The notes under the pieces: model-generated | Database searches by the model: none | The model's input: the letters and a program-made list of their open reading frames with translations, nothing else | Told to the model about the DNA's origin: nothing | From: Pelodictyon luteolum | Lineage (GTDB): Bacteria; Bacteroidota; Chlorobiia; Chlorobiales; Chlorobiaceae | Direction: 5' to 3' | Assembly: GCF_001622165.1 (NCBI RefSeq) | Contig: NZ_LVWG01000035.1 | Span: 84,566 to 137,565, forward strand | Length of the DNA: 53,000 nucleotides | Position numbers and translations under genes: made by a program | In this document: positions 28,834 to 37,933 of the stretch, in pieces | Position numbering within the stretch: position 1 is the first letter of the stretch | Layout: the number at the start of each line of letters is the position of its first letter

Positions 28834-29689
28834 GCTGGCGGCTGCGGTCTTCTCGATTATTATCGGCTATTCTAGCTTCTTCTCTGTAATGCTCTGCATT
28901 ACCCGCAGCACTGTCAAGCGCTCTGCTGCCCTCTCTTTCATGCTGCGCCAAAACACCACCCGGCTGCTGCTCATCCACCGCAATCTGGCTGAGGATGCGC
29001 GCCCTGGCATCCTCGACACTCATCGCATCCTCCACCCTGTACGGACCGACAGCCGTCCGCCGGAGACCGGCAAGGTATGCACCGACGCCGAGCGCCATGC
29101 CGAGCTCATCGGCAATCACCCGGATGTAGGAGCCTTTAGATACCAGAAGCCGGCAGTAGACGAGCGGCCCCTGCATATGGGTCACTTCGAACTGGTGGAT
29201 TACGATCTCTTTGGCCTTCCGCTCCTTCACCTCTTCACCCTTCCGGGCCATTGCGTACAGGCGCTTTCCCTCATGCCAGGCCGCAGAGTGCATGGGCGGC
29301 TGCTGGAGGCGCGGCCCCACAAACGCCAGGGCGGCGGCGCGGACCATCTCAAGCGTGATGTGGCCGGCAGGGGTATGATCAGTCTCGGGGGTTTCGACAT
29401 CGTGGCTCGCGGTCCGGGCACCAAGCTTGATGACGGCAAGGTACTCCTTGTCGAGCCCTTCGAGTGAAGGGATCTCTTTGGTCTTTCTGCCGGTTGCAAG
29501 AATGAGGAGCCCAGTGGCCTTCGGGTCAAGCGTGCCTGAGTGGCCCACCTTCCGTTTCAGGCCGCCCCGCTTGTAGGTATTGCGGATTTTGGCGACGACA
29601 TCAAACGAGGTCCAGTCGAGTGGTTTATCAAGGAGCAGGAACTCCCCCGCTTCCGGGACCCCTTTCGTGCTGGTGTGTACTGCTTCCAT
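28820..29689 (-). CDS. truB: tRNA pseudouridine(55) synthase
   Basis: From ATG at 29689 the product is 289 residues. The catalytic motif KVGHSGTLDPKATGLL contains the conserved Asp, preceded by FLLLDKPLDWTSFDVV. TruB modifies U55 in the T loop of tRNAs. The C-terminal PUA-like part is short and followed by about 50 low-complexity polar residues that overlap the ribF start. The frame is open further upstream but antisense to nothing useful and inside rbfA, so it was trimmed. Confidence 0.92.
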   Translation of the reverse strand: MEAVHTSTKGVPEAGEFLLLDKPLDWTSFDVVAKIRNTYKRGGLKRKVGHSGTLDPKATGLLILATGRKTKEIPSLEGLDKEYLAVIKLGARTASHDVETPETDHTPAGHITLEMVRAAALAFVGPRLQQPPMHSAAWHEGKRLYAMARKGEEVKERKAKEIVIHQFEVTHMQGPLVYCRLLVSKGSYIRVIADELGMALGVGAYLAGLRRTAVGPYRVEDAMSVEDARARILSQIAVDEQQPGGVLAQHEREGSRALDSAAGNAEHYREEARIADNNREDRSRQHADR

Positions 29690-29714
29690 GCTCGGATTGC
29701 CCCTGAAAGGGGCC

Positions 29715-30074
29715 TCAGGCGTTTTCCCCGTCATCCTTGCGGACGGAACGGAGCAGTTCCTCAATGCGGTTGGCCTGTTCGAAAAGCCGGTCCTCGAAGA
29801 ACTCAAGCTCGGGGATGCGGCGGAACTGGTGGCGGATCCTGGAAGAAAGGATACGGCGGATATTCTTCGTCTCCTCCCGCAGGAACTCCATCGCCTCCGT
29901 CCGCTGTTCCTCTCTGCCGATGATGGACACATAGGCCCTCGCCAGACCGAGGTCGGCCGTTATCTTCACATCGACCACCGTCAGAATCGGTCCGCCGCGC
30001 GGATACTCTTTCTCAAGGATTGCCCCCAGCTCCTGCTGCAGGAGCGAAGCAACTTTTTCGGTTCGTCTCGACAT
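29715..30074 (-). CDS. rbfA: Ribosome-binding factor A
   Basis: From ATG at 30074 the product is 119 residues (MSRRTEKVASLLQQELGAIL), the usual RbfA length. The single KH-like fold shows LTVVDVKITADLGLARAYVSI and RIPELEFFEDRLFEQANRIEELL. It helps mature the 5' end of 16S rRNA during 30S assembly. The gap to infB is 16 bases. Confidence 0.92.
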   Translation of the reverse strand: MSRRTEKVASLLQQELGAILEKEYPRGGPILTVVDVKITADLGLARAYVSIIGREEQRTEAMEFLREETKNIRRILSSRIRHQFRRIPELEFFEDRLFEQANRIEELLRSVRKDDGENA

Positions 30075-30090
30075 GCCGTACTGCTGCAGT

Positions 30091-32826
30091 TCAGAGTTTG
30101 CGTTTCTTCTCGACGATGCGGTAGGCTTCCACCACGTCGCCGACCTTGATATCGTCATAGTTTTTCAGCCCCACGCCGCACTCGTAGCCGGCATCGACCT
30201 CTTTCACGTCATCCTTGAAGCGCCGGAGCGTGTCGAGCATGCCGTCATAAATCTGGACACCATCACGCAGCAGGCGTACCTTTGCGTCGCGAAGAATCTT
30301 GCCTTCGAGCACGTGGCAGCCGCCGACGTTGCCGACCTTCGGCACCCTGAACACCTGGCGGATTTCCAGCGAGCCGAGGCTCTCCTCGTGCAGTTCGGGA
30401 GAAAGCATGCCCTCAAGCGCCTTTTCTACATCCTCGAGCACATGGTAGATGACACTGTAGAAGCGGACGTCAAGGTCCTCTTTCTCGGCCAGTTTCTTGG
30501 CGTTGACGTTCGGACGGACCCTGAAGCCGATGATGATGGCGTCGGAGGCAGCTGCAAGCAGCACGTCGGTTTCGGTAATCTGGCCCACACCCTGGTGGAT
30601 GATCTGTACCTTGACCTCCTCGTTCTGGATCTTCATCAGGCCGTCTGCCAGCGCCTGGATGGAACCGTCGGTATCAGCCTTGATGATGACGCTGAGTTCC
30701 TTCATCAGACCCTCCTTGATCTGGCGGGCGATGCTGTCGAGCTTCACACGGGTGCTGCGGCGGAACTCATGCTCGCGGCGGATGATCTGGCGCTTCTGGG
30801 CAAGATCACGGGCCTCTTTGTCGGAAGCCATCACCGTCAGCACGTCACCTGCCTGCGGCAGGTCCTCGAAGCCGAGCACGCTCACCGGCTGCGAAGGACC
30901 GGCACTCGGGATGCGCTTGCCGCGCTCATCCATGAGGGCGCGGACCTTGCCCATGATGTTGCCTGCAACAAACGGGTCGCCGACCTTCAGGAAGCCACGC
31001 TGCACGAGCACTGTCGATATGACGCCCTTGCCCTTGTCGAGCTCACTCTCGACGATGACGCCGGTAGCGGGAACATCTTTCGAGAAGTTGCCCTTCAGTT
31101 CGCGGATCTCGGCCTCGGTCAGCACCTTCTCCATGAGCTCCTCGATGCCGAGGCCTTTCTTGGCTGAAATCTCCTGACACTGGCTTTCGCCTCCCCACTC
31201 CTCGATGAGCACACCGGCCTCGGAGAGCTGGGTCTTGATTTTCTCGGGGTTGGCTTCCGGCTTGTCCATCTTGTTGATGGCCACCACAATCGGCACGCCT
31301 GCCGCCTTGGCATGGTTGATTGCCTCGATGGTCTGCGGCATGACGCTGTCATCTGCCGCCACAACGAGGATGACGATGTCCGTTACCTGGGCACCGCGGG
31401 CACGCATGGCAGTAAAGGCTTCATGGCCAGGGGTGTCGAGGAAGGTGATCTTGCGGCCGTTTGATGCCGTGACTTCATAAGCCGCCACATGCTGGGTGAT
31501 GCCGCCGGATTCGCCGGCAACCACGTTGCTGTTGCGGATGTAGTCGAGCAGCGAGGTCTTGCCGTGGTCGACATGGCCCATGATGGTCACAACCGGGGGA
31601 CGGGTCTCGAGATCCTCGTCAAGGTCCACCACCGCTTCGACCGCTGTAGCCTCGACCTCGGAGATGAACTCGGCCTCAAAGCCGAATTCGAGAGCGATGA
31701 GCTCGATCGACTCCTTATCCAACCGCTGGTTGATGGTCACGAACTTGCCGAGAGCGAAACACTTCTGGATGATGTCCTTGGCCGTCATGCCCATCAGCTC
31801 GGCGAGCTCATGCGGCGAGGCGTACTCGGTCACCCGCATAATCTGCTGTTCGGATTCGCGGAGCAGATCGGCCTCCTCCTGCTCGCGTTCACGCTCAATC
31901 TTGCGCTGCTTGCGGAACTTCGAGCGCGAACCGGTGCCGGTACCCTCGTCCATGCCGCTGATGGTGCTGCGGATATTTGCCGAAATGACCTTGTCGTCGA
32001 CGGCGGGTTTCTTTTTCTTTCCTTTCTTCTTTCCTACGCCGAACGCTTCCGGCTGTGCGCCGGCGACGGGCTTCTTCTTCACCACGCCGTCCTCATCGAG
32101 GTCGGTGGAAGCCGGAGTTTCAAACTCATCTTTGAGTGCGACGGCCTGCTCACGGAAATTCTTCTTCTTGCCCTTCTTCTTCCGGTCGGCCTCGCTCTGC
32201 ATGTCGAGGGTGCCGAGCACCGTCAGACCGCCGATGTTCTTTGGTGCGTCGTAGGAAACGATCTGGTCGTTAGGGACGGCTTCGGCAACCACCACCACCT
32301 CAGGCGCCGGGGGCTCGGCAACGGCCTCAACCTCTGGAGCGGAAACCGCTTCAAGTTCAGGCTCAGGTTCAGTTGCAGCTACGGGCTCCGTTGCAGCAAG
32401 GGGCGTTTCGGGAACACCGGGAGCCGGGGCCTCTGCCGGGACGACGGGTGCCGGAGCCGGAGCAGGTGCAGGAGCAGGCTGCGCGGCGGCACGGACCGGC
32501 GGTTCGTGGACCGGCGGGGCGGGGCTGGGAGTAAGGGTTTCACGGAGCAGCTGCTCCTTTTCGACGGCGCGGCGTGACTGCTCTTCGAGGCGCGTCAGGC
32601 GGAGCTGCTTCTCGGCGCGGATCTTGCGGGTCTCATCGACCATCTTCTTCTCATTGCTGAACTCAGCAAAAATCAGGCCGCGCATCTCCGAATCCACCAT
32701 GGAGGATGTTGAAGCCACCTTTGCCCCTCCCTCTTTGACGAAGCGCAGGACTTCCTGCGGGCTAACCTGCAGCTCTCTTGCTATGTCACTGATCCGGTAT
32801 TTCTTGTCCATGTCCTCAACGGCCAT
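30091..32826 (-). CDS. infB: Translation initiation factor IF-2
   Basis: The product is 911 residues from ATG 32826, chosen for the strong Shine-Dalgarno GAGGAGG seven bases upstream. The N-terminal IF2 domain ([22 protein letters not shown]) is followed by a long Pro/Ala/Glu-rich linker (about 95-280), including a (PA)n stretch, then a second IF2_N domain (about 325-385). The GTPase domain has G1 GHVDHGKT at 417-424, DTPGHEAF and NKMDKPEA. Domains II-IV end in [16 protein letters not shown]-2 places initiator tRNA on the 30S subunit. Confidence 0.96.
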   Translation of the reverse strand: MAVEDMDKKYRISDIARELQVSPQEVLRFVKEGGAKVASTSSMVDSEMRGLIFAEFSNEKKMVDETRKIRAEKQLRLTRLEEQSRRAVEKEQLLRETLTPSPAPPVHEPPVRAAAQPAPAPAPAPAPVVPAEAPAPGVPETPLAATEPVAATEPEPELEAVSAPEVEAVAEPPAPEVVVVAEAVPNDQIVSYDAPKNIGGLTVLGTLDMQSEADRKKKGKKKNFREQAVALKDEFETPASTDLDEDGVVKKKPVAGAQPEAFGVGKKKGKKKKPAVDDKVISANIRSTISGMDEGTGTGSRSKFRKQRKIEREREQEEADLLRESEQQIMRVTEYASPHELAELMGMTAKDIIQKCFALGKFVTINQRLDKESIELIALEFGFEAEFISEVEATAVEAVVDLDEDLETRPPVVTIMGHVDHGKTSLLDYIRNSNVVAGESGGITQHVAAYEVTASNGRKITFLDTPGHEAFTAMRARGAQVTDIVILVVAADDSVMPQTIEAINHAKAAGVPIVVAINKMDKPEANPEKIKTQLSEAGVLIEEWGGESQCQEISAKKGLGIEELMEKVLTEAEIRELKGNFSKDVPATGVIVESELDKGKGVISTVLVQRGFLKVGDPFVAGNIMGKVRALMDERGKRIPSAGPSQPVSVLGFEDLPQAGDVLTVMASDKEARDLAQKRQIIRREHEFRRSTRVKLDSIARQIKEGLMKELSVIIKADTDGSIQALADGLMKIQNEEVKVQIIHQGVGQITETDVLLAAASDAIIIGFRVRPNVNAKKLAEKEDLDVRFYSVIYHVLEDVEKALEGMLSPELHEESLGSLEIRQVFRVPKVGNVGGCHVLEGKILRDAKVRLLRDGVQIYDGMLDTLRRFKDDVKEVDAGYECGVGLKNYDDIKVGDVVEAYRIVEKKRKL

Positions 32827-32896
32827 TACATCCTCCTCTGGATTAAAAAACTCTTTACTCTTTATCCGCCCCGACGCCGCCTGCCCCGCCGATTCA

Positions 32897-34558
32897 TCAC
32901 TCCTCGTCGGGGGCCGCCTCACCGGCGGACAGGGGGGCCTGAGCCTCATCCTCATCCACGGCTGCATCCGCTATCCCGCTGGCTTCAGGGTCAGCAGGAA
33001 CCTCAGGGGCCGCCTCTTCTCCACCTCTGTCTGCCGCATCAAAAAACAACGGTTCGGGCTCCTTGAACAGATCCTCCAGATCCTCGTCCGAGAACTGCTC
33101 CTTCACGGTGCGGTAGATCGTATCGGCAATCTTGTGCCAGTAGCGCTTTTCGTCATCGCTGATACGGCGTTCCCTCGGTTTGGCGGGGCCGCGCATGCTC
33201 TTGCCGAACACGGTGACTTCTTCCTGTCGCTGCGGGCCGAGCAGGGCCTGCTCGATCTCCTCCACGCCGGCTTTCAGCGCTTTCTTTGCGGTATCGAGGC
33301 CGGCATCGAGCAGCTGGTAGATCATGTCATCGCCAAACTCCTCGCGGAACTCGATGATGTCGATGTCGGTAGGATCCTCCATCGAACGGTCAATCACGTC
33401 GCGGTAGACGTCGATCTCATATCCGGTCAGTTTCTCGGCCAGATGGATGTTGTTGCCATTCTTGCCGATCGCGTATTTGATCTGGTCGGGCTTCAGCATC
33501 ACGCGGGCTTTGCGGGTCTTCATGTCGGCATGCACCGTAAGCGGGTCGATCTTTGCCGGCTGCAGTGCACGTGAAATATAGACCTGCGGTTCGTCGCTGT
33601 AGTAGATGACGTCGATGTTCTCGTTGTTGAGTTCCTTCACGATGCTCTGGATGCGTTTTCCCCGGTAACCGACGGTGGCGCCGACAGGGTCGATGCGTGC
33701 GCTCGTTGACTCAACGGCAACCTTTGCCCGCTCGCCCGGCACGCGGGCGATGCCCTTGATGACGATGAGGCCGTCAAGGATTTCAGGGACTTCCTGTTCA
33801 AAGAGTTTGTAGAGGAAGCGGTCGTCAACACGCGATACGATGACCTTCATGCCGCCGTCCGACTTCTCCTTCTCTTCCACCGAGCCGTCATCAAGACGCA
33901 CCTTTACCCGCTCGCGCTCAATGTTCTTCACATAGAGCTTCATGCGGGGCGTACGGCGGGGGTTGTCCTTCTTCATCATCTCCGACTTCGGAAGCACCAG
34001 TTCGACCCGGTGGTCTTTCGATGTGTTGTAGGTGAAGATCACCTCATTCGAACGAACCTGGTATACCTCGGCAGCGATCACCTCGCCGACCTTCTCGAGG
34101 CACTCTTCATACACAACCATACGCTCAAGGTCGCGCACCTTTTTCTGCACCGACTGCTTGATGATCTGGATGGACTTGCGCGTGAGGTAGTCGTCAAGCT
34201 TGATGGGGCCCTCTTCATAGTAATCACCGACTTCAAGCGATTCGTCGATCCTGCGGACCTCCTCCAGGCTGATTTCGATCGGTGCGATGTCCACCTCTTC
34301 GACGATCTTCTTCAGGATATAGACCTCGAAGTCGCCTCTCTCAGGGTTGATGAAGATGTTGGCCTCGACCTCCGGGTCGTAGTCCTTGCGGAGCTGCTTC
34401 TGGATGATATCCTTCAGAAGGTCGGCAATGTCCATTTTCACCGCAGCGCTCTCAACGCGCTTGTCGAGGAAAATCTTCGACTGCTCGATTTCACCGAACG
34501 CGCTAGCGATCTGTGCCTTCCTGTCAGCTCCTTCAGCTTTTACCTGCTTTCTGGCCAT
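32897..34558 (-). CDS. nusA: Transcription termination/antitermination protein NusA
   Basis: The 553-residue product has the N-terminal RNA-polymerase-binding domain (residues 1 to about 150), an S1 domain, and two KH domains with VGATVGYRGKRIQSIVKELNNENIDVI and IKYAIGKNGNNIHLAEKLTG. The C-terminus after about 450 is acidic and Ala/Glu-rich; the duplicated acidic repeats of E. coli NusA are not evident. NusA modulates pausing and termination. The 38-base gap to rimP and 70-base gap to infB fit the classical rimP-nusA-infB operon. Confidence 0.95.
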   Translation of the reverse strand: MARKQVKAEGADRKAQIASAFGEIEQSKIFLDKRVESAAVKMDIADLLKDIIQKQLRKDYDPEVEANIFINPERGDFEVYILKKIVEEVDIAPIEISLEEVRRIDESLEVGDYYEEGPIKLDDYLTRKSIQIIKQSVQKKVRDLERMVVYEECLEKVGEVIAAEVYQVRSNEVIFTYNTSKDHRVELVLPKSEMMKKDNPRRTPRMKLYVKNIERERVKVRLDDGSVEEKEKSDGGMKVIVSRVDDRFLYKLFEQEVPEILDGLIVIKGIARVPGERAKVAVESTSARIDPVGATVGYRGKRIQSIVKELNNENIDVIYYSDEPQVYISRALQPAKIDPLTVHADMKTRKARVMLKPDQIKYAIGKNGNNIHLAEKLTGYEIDVYRDVIDRSMEDPTDIDIIEFREEFGDDMIYQLLDAGLDTAKKALKAGVEEIEQALLGPQRQEEVTVFGKSMRGPAKPRERRISDDEKRYWHKIADTIYRTVKEQFSDEDLEDLFKEPEPLFFDAADRGGEEAAPEVPADPEASGIADAAVDEDEAQAPLSAGEAAPDEE

Positions 34559-34596
34559 CTCATTCTATGATTGTGCATTTATAAAAAAAGACAAAC

Positions 34597-35127
34597 TCAA
34601 ATTTCCGCTTCCGGAACCGCGCGGCTTACCGCATCGAGCTCCAGCGTCATATCTTCAGTCTCTTCCTGCCGTCCCTTCTTCTTTGCCGTCTGGGGCTTGA
34701 GGGTTATCGATCCGCCACCTTCCGTGAGCGACACCGCCTGCAGGTGCCCCGCCACCTCATGCTCAACGCCTTCCGGGTCGCGGTACCACACCCTCAAAAG
34801 CCTGCCCACATGGCGGCCGTACTGGCGCCGGAGCACGAGCGGTTCACCGAGGCCGGGAGAGCCGACCACAAGGTCGAAATCCTCGCCCATCGTTCCCGAG
34901 AGAGCCTCGTCCTCCTCCAGCCGTTCACGGATGCGCCGTGCAAAAAAAGAGCACTGGTCGATACGCACGCCGGAATCGGCGTCCAGAATAACCTCGATCT
35001 TGCGGTGCACCGCCGAGCCCTTGACCGTCATCGCGACGAGGTAGACGCCCTCGCCCTTTGTGCCGACGGAGTCCTCGAGTATGTTCTGGACGATTCCTTC
35101 GATATGACTGTCAATCGAGCCCTGCAT
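34597..35127 (-). CDS. rimP: Ribosome maturation factor RimP
   Basis: From ATG at 35127 the product is 176 residues (MQGSIDSHIEGIVQNILED). It has the RimP N-terminal alpha/beta domain with LDADSGVRIDQCSFFARRIRERLEE and the SH3-like C-terminal domain with DLVVGSPGLGEPLVLRRQYGRHVGR. It assists 30S maturation. It is the first gene of the nusA-infB operon; the hairpin at 35175 separates it from the gene upstream. Confidence 0.9.
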   Translation of the reverse strand: MQGSIDSHIEGIVQNILEDSVGTKGEGVYLVAMTVKGSAVHRKIEVILDADSGVRIDQCSFFARRIRERLEEDEALSGTMGEDFDLVVGSPGLGEPLVLRRQYGRHVGRLLRVWYRDPEGVEHEVAGHLQAVSLTEGGGSITLKPQTAKKKGRQEETEDMTLELDAVSRAVPEAEI

Positions 35128-35174
35128 GGCAATAAAAATTGTGTTCGTGTGCCCTGAAATCGGGGAAAACAAAA

Positions 35175-35193
35175 AAGTGGGGATCCCCCACTT
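35175..35193 (-). terminator. Rho-independent terminator before rimP
   Basis: AAGTGGGG and CCCCACTT pair perfectly around a three-base loop and on minus are followed by TTTTTT. It ends the transcript of the small membrane protein gene and insulates the rimP operon promoter, which must lie in the next 40 bases. Confidence 0.8.
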
Positions 35194-35277
35194 CACATAA
35201 GAAAAATTCCGGATCCTGCTTCCCCTCTCAAACGCTGCACGCTAATGTACAAAAAAAGCCTGCAACAGTCAACAACA

Positions 35278-35496
35278 TTACGCGCCGCCCCTCTCTTCGT
35301 CCCGAAGCCTGCTCTCCACCACCTCGAAATCAGCCTCCTCGGCCTCTTTCGGCCCCGGTGTGCGGCTCTTCGGCCCTAACGGCACGCGCCCTTCAGCCGC
35401 CCCCTGGAGAAAGGAGACGAACGCGCTCCTCAGCACCCGCATGAGCAGGCGTCCGATGAGCCAGAGTACGACGAGAAAAAGGAAGAATTTCAACAT
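35278..35496 (-). CDS. Small single-span membrane protein of unknown function
   Basis: From ATG at 35496 the product is 72 residues. The first 18 are a hydrophobic helix (MLKFFLFLVVLWLIGRLL), followed by a basic stretch and an acidic tail with EEADFEVVESRLRDEE. The layout resembles small DUF4834-type proteins of Bacteroidota/Chlorobiota, but I cannot confirm the family. A terminator follows at 35175. A TTG two codons upstream is also in frame. Confidence 0.6.
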   Translation of the reverse strand: MLKFFLFLVVLWLIGRLLMRVLRSAFVSFLQGAAEGRVPLGPKSRTPGPKEAEEADFEVVESRLRDEERGGA

Positions 35497-35535
35497 GTTC
35501 AACTATACAACACCGGAACTCAAAAAAAAATCCCG

Positions 35536-35557
35536 GGGCGGAATGCCTGAACCGCCC
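35536..35557 (-). terminator. Possible terminator on minus without a gene to serve
   Basis: GGGCGG (35536-35541) pairs with CCGCCC (35552-35557); on minus the stem is followed by CGGGATTTTTTTTT. No minus-strand gene lies directly upstream, because the ATPase gene at 35644 is on plus. It could be a leftover of an earlier gene order or a leader attenuator. Confidence 0.4.
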
Positions 35558-35604
35558 ATGAGCACACAGGAATGATCTCTTGGAAAGGGCGCCAAAAAGA
35601 TTTA

Positions 35605-35619
35605 TACTTTTTAAAAGTA
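35605..35619. promoter_or_regulatory. Palindrome upstream of the DUF4143 ATPase gene
   Basis: TACTTTTTAAAAGTA is an inverted repeat with seven-base arms around a single T, 25-39 bases before the ATG at 35644. It stands out as AT-only arms in GC-rich surroundings and may be an operator or the -10 region. Confidence 0.45.
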
Positions 35620-35643
35620 CGAATAAGACAAAAAGTTGTCGCC

Positions 35644-36972
35644 ATGGAAGAACATTTTCGCGATACCATACGACAGAAGATCGTCGATTCGCAGGCCAGG
35701 GCCTATCCCTCCTTCACCCGGAGGGACACCCGCATACCGGCCGTTGCGGGAAAAGCCGTTGCGGTCATCGGCATGCGCAGGGCGGGCAAGACCACCCTGC
35801 TCTGGCAGCTCATGCAGGAGAGCGAGGAGAGCGGGAGCGGCCGCGAGGAGATGCTCTACTTCAGCTTCGAAGACGAGCGCCTTGCGGGGATGCGGGCCAC
35901 GGACCTCCAGCTGGTCGTCGAGGAGTACTACCGGCTGCACCCCCGGCTCAGGGACAACAGGAAGGTCCTCTTCTGTTTCGACGAAATCCAGGTGGTGGAG
36001 GGCTGGGACGCGTTCGCGAGGCGCATCCTCGACAGCGAATCCTGCAGGGTCTTCCTCTCCGGCTCATCGGCGAAGATGCTCTCGCGGGAGGTCGGCACCA
36101 GCATGCGCGGCAGGGCGCTGGAAGCCACACTCTATCCGTTCAGCTTCAGGGAGTACCTGCGCCACCGGAGCCTCGAACCCCGGGAGGAGCCCGCACGGTG
36201 GACCAAGAGGGATCGCTCCGCCATCCGCCACGAGCTCGAAGAGTACCTCGTCTACGGAGGGTTCCCCGAAAGCCTGGGGGTGAGGGGGCGCGACCGGATG
36301 GAGCTCCTGAAGAGCTACGTCGACGTCACGCTGCTGCGCGACGTCATCGAACGGCACGAGGTCTCCAACCCCACGGCGCTGCGCTGGATGGTCCGCCACC
36401 TGCTCGCCAACCCTGCGGGCTCCTTCAGCGTCAACCGCTTCCACAACGATCTGAAGTCGCAGGGCATCACCGCCGGAAGGGAGAGCGTCTACGACTATCT
36501 CGGCTTTCTCGAGGACGCGTTCCTGCTCCGCACCGTCCCGATAAGCACCACCTCCGAACGCCGCAGGATGGTCAACCCGAGGAAGGCCTACCCGATAGAC
36601 ATGGGGCTGATAGGCCCCTACGACCGATCGGGCAAAGCCAACACCGGCCATGCCCTGGAAACGTGCGTCTATCTGGAGCTCTGCAGAAGGGGATATGAGG
36701 TCGCCTACGTCAGGACCGGCGAAGGGTACGAGGTCGATTTCCATGCGACGGACCCGGAGGGGAACGAGATGCTGATCCAGGTCTGTGCAGCAGCGGCCGA
36801 CAGCAAGACTCTTGCAAGGGAGGTGCGCGCGCTCGGGAAAGCGGCAGAAGAACACCCCCGCGCCGAACTGCTGCTGATTACGATGGAGCCGCCGCCTGGA
36901 AAGGGGCTTTCAGGAAAGGTCAAAACCGTGCAGGCCGAGGAGTGGCTGCTGGAAGAGCCGCCCTGGAGATGA
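35644..36972 (+). CDS. AAA_14 / DUF4143 ATPase with nuclease-like C-terminus
   Basis: From ATG at 35644 the product is 442 residues. The N-terminal ATPase has a P-loop IGMRRAGKTTLL (about 42-53), Walker B VLFCFDEIQ and a sensor-like VFLSGSSAKML. The DUF4143 part ends with GYEVDFHATDPEGNEMLIQV, a PD-(D/E)XK-like pattern. These proteins are common, patchily distributed accessory genes of unknown biochemical role. It stands alone on plus, with its stop seven bases from the stop of the convergent gene. An upstream in-frame start at 35572 would place the palindrome within the coding region. Confidence 0.87.
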   Translation: MEEHFRDTIRQKIVDSQARAYPSFTRRDTRIPAVAGKAVAVIGMRRAGKTTLLWQLMQESEESGSGREEMLYFSFEDERLAGMRATDLQLVVEEYYRLHPRLRDNRKVLFCFDEIQVVEGWDAFARRILDSESCRVFLSGSSAKMLSREVGTSMRGRALEATLYPFSFREYLRHRSLEPREEPARWTKRDRSAIRHELEEYLVYGGFPESLGVRGRDRMELLKSYVDVTLLRDVIERHEVSNPTALRWMVRHLLANPAGSFSVNRFHNDLKSQGITAGRESVYDYLGFLEDAFLLRTVPISTTSERRRMVNPRKAYPIDMGLIGPYDRSGKANTGHALETCVYLELCRRGYEVAYVRTGEGYEVDFHATDPEGNEMLIQVCAAAADSKTLAREVRALGKAAEEHPRAELLLITMEPPPGKGLSGKVKTVQAEEWLLEEPPWR

Positions 36973-36979
36973 CGGCAGC

Positions 36980-37843
36980 CTAGCGCACCCTCATCCGAAC
37001 CTCAAACGGATCGCCGTTGAAACAGGTCAGCACACCCCCGACCGTCTGGACGACGGTCGAGCCGTTGGCGACGTTGAAGGAGAGATCGAGCCCCCGTGTC
37101 GCACGCGTTACAGCCGAATCAAGCTGGAAAATGACAATCAGCCTCGTAACGTCACCGATATTGTTTTCGGCTATATCAGATACAGGTATCTTCCCGCTAT
37201 CCGACACGAGGAACCTGCCCCCGGATGAATAGGAGCTGGTGTTGGGCTCAAGAGAATTGAAGAAATAGGTCGTATATCCCCAGTCCACGCTGCTCAGCGC
37301 AATCTGTGCAGCTGTTTTCGGATCTCCCTTGTAGCGGTATACCATGGAGCCTGAACGGGAGTAACAGGTCGTGTTCGGCGCCACGGTCAAGTCTCCGCCA
37401 CCCTCAGCCACTGGCTTATTGGTCACCAGCTGCCGCGAAAACTTCGCATGCGCCTTCACCTCGACTTTCGGCTCGAGAATCACATATCCGTGAGTGTATG
37501 TCCCGTCAGGCGGTCGCACGAGCAGCGACGAAAGGAGTAAGGACTCGCCGTTCTTCACTTCCAGCCGCAGCGGATCCACACCGCTCTCGAAAAGCTTTAC
37601 TGCCGTATCGCCCGCATCGAAAGCCACGGAGGTAGTTGGCGACACCGGCGGCTCCGTGCAGAACCCAACCTCATAGATGAACACCCGGTAGCTGTCGGGC
37701 TCGATATAGCAGTTCCCCGTTGAAGTGATCTGGCCGCTGACGGGGTCGATCTGGCAGGCTTCGTCAGCTAATACTTCCCCGTCCGGCACAACCAATACCA
37801 GAATCAGCGATAGAGTCAGAAGCACACGTTCAAACACATTCAT
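36980..37843 (-). CDS. Secreted protein A of the inverse-autotransporter locus, unknown family
   Basis: From ATG at 37843 the product is 287 residues with a signal peptide (LLTLSLILVLVV, cleavage near VLADEA). I do not recognise the family. The mature part looks all-beta, with six Cys at CQIDP, NCYIEP, GFCTEP, TTCYSR and LTCFNGD positions among others (suggesting disulfides). It shares with the next gene upstream the motif RPPDGTYTHGYVILEP and a C-terminal block TRLIVIFQLDSAVTRATRGL-like followed by DLSFNV. The same strand and close spacing to the barrel gene suggest one operon and an exported, perhaps surface-exposed, product. Confidence 0.75.
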   Translation of the reverse strand: MNVFERVLLTLSLILVLVVPDGEVLADEACQIDPVSGQITSTGNCYIEPDSYRVFIYEVGFCTEPPVSPTTSVAFDAGDTAVKLFESGVDPLRLEVKNGESLLLSSLLVRPPDGTYTHGYVILEPKVEVKAHAKFSRQLVTNKPVAEGGGDLTVAPNTTCYSRSGSMVYRYKGDPKTAAQIALSSVDWGYTTYFFNSLEPNTSSYSSGGRFLVSDSGKIPVSDIAENNIGDVTRLIVIFQLDSAVTRATRGLDLSFNVANGSTVVQTVGGVLTCFNGDPFEVRMRVR

Positions 37844-37933
37844 CAGGAGCACCATCCTCAGGAAACTTGATGAAATATGGCCGGTCATAGGGAATGACGC
37901 CTCCCATAAACAGACATCACAACAACAGCGCTC

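Noticed and set aside
30073-31167. A 364-codon plus-strand frame across infB
   Set aside because: It is antisense to the GTPase and C-terminal domains of IF-2; no initiation signal or domain is visible.
31489-32577. A 362-codon plus-strand frame opposite the IF-2 N-terminus
   Set aside because: Gly/Leu/Asp-rich shadow of the Pro/Ala/Glu-rich linker on the coding strand.
35580-36698. A second 372-codon plus-strand frame in the ATPase gene
   Set aside because: It is an out-of-frame copy of the ATPase gene, Arg/Pro/Gly-rich, without motifs.
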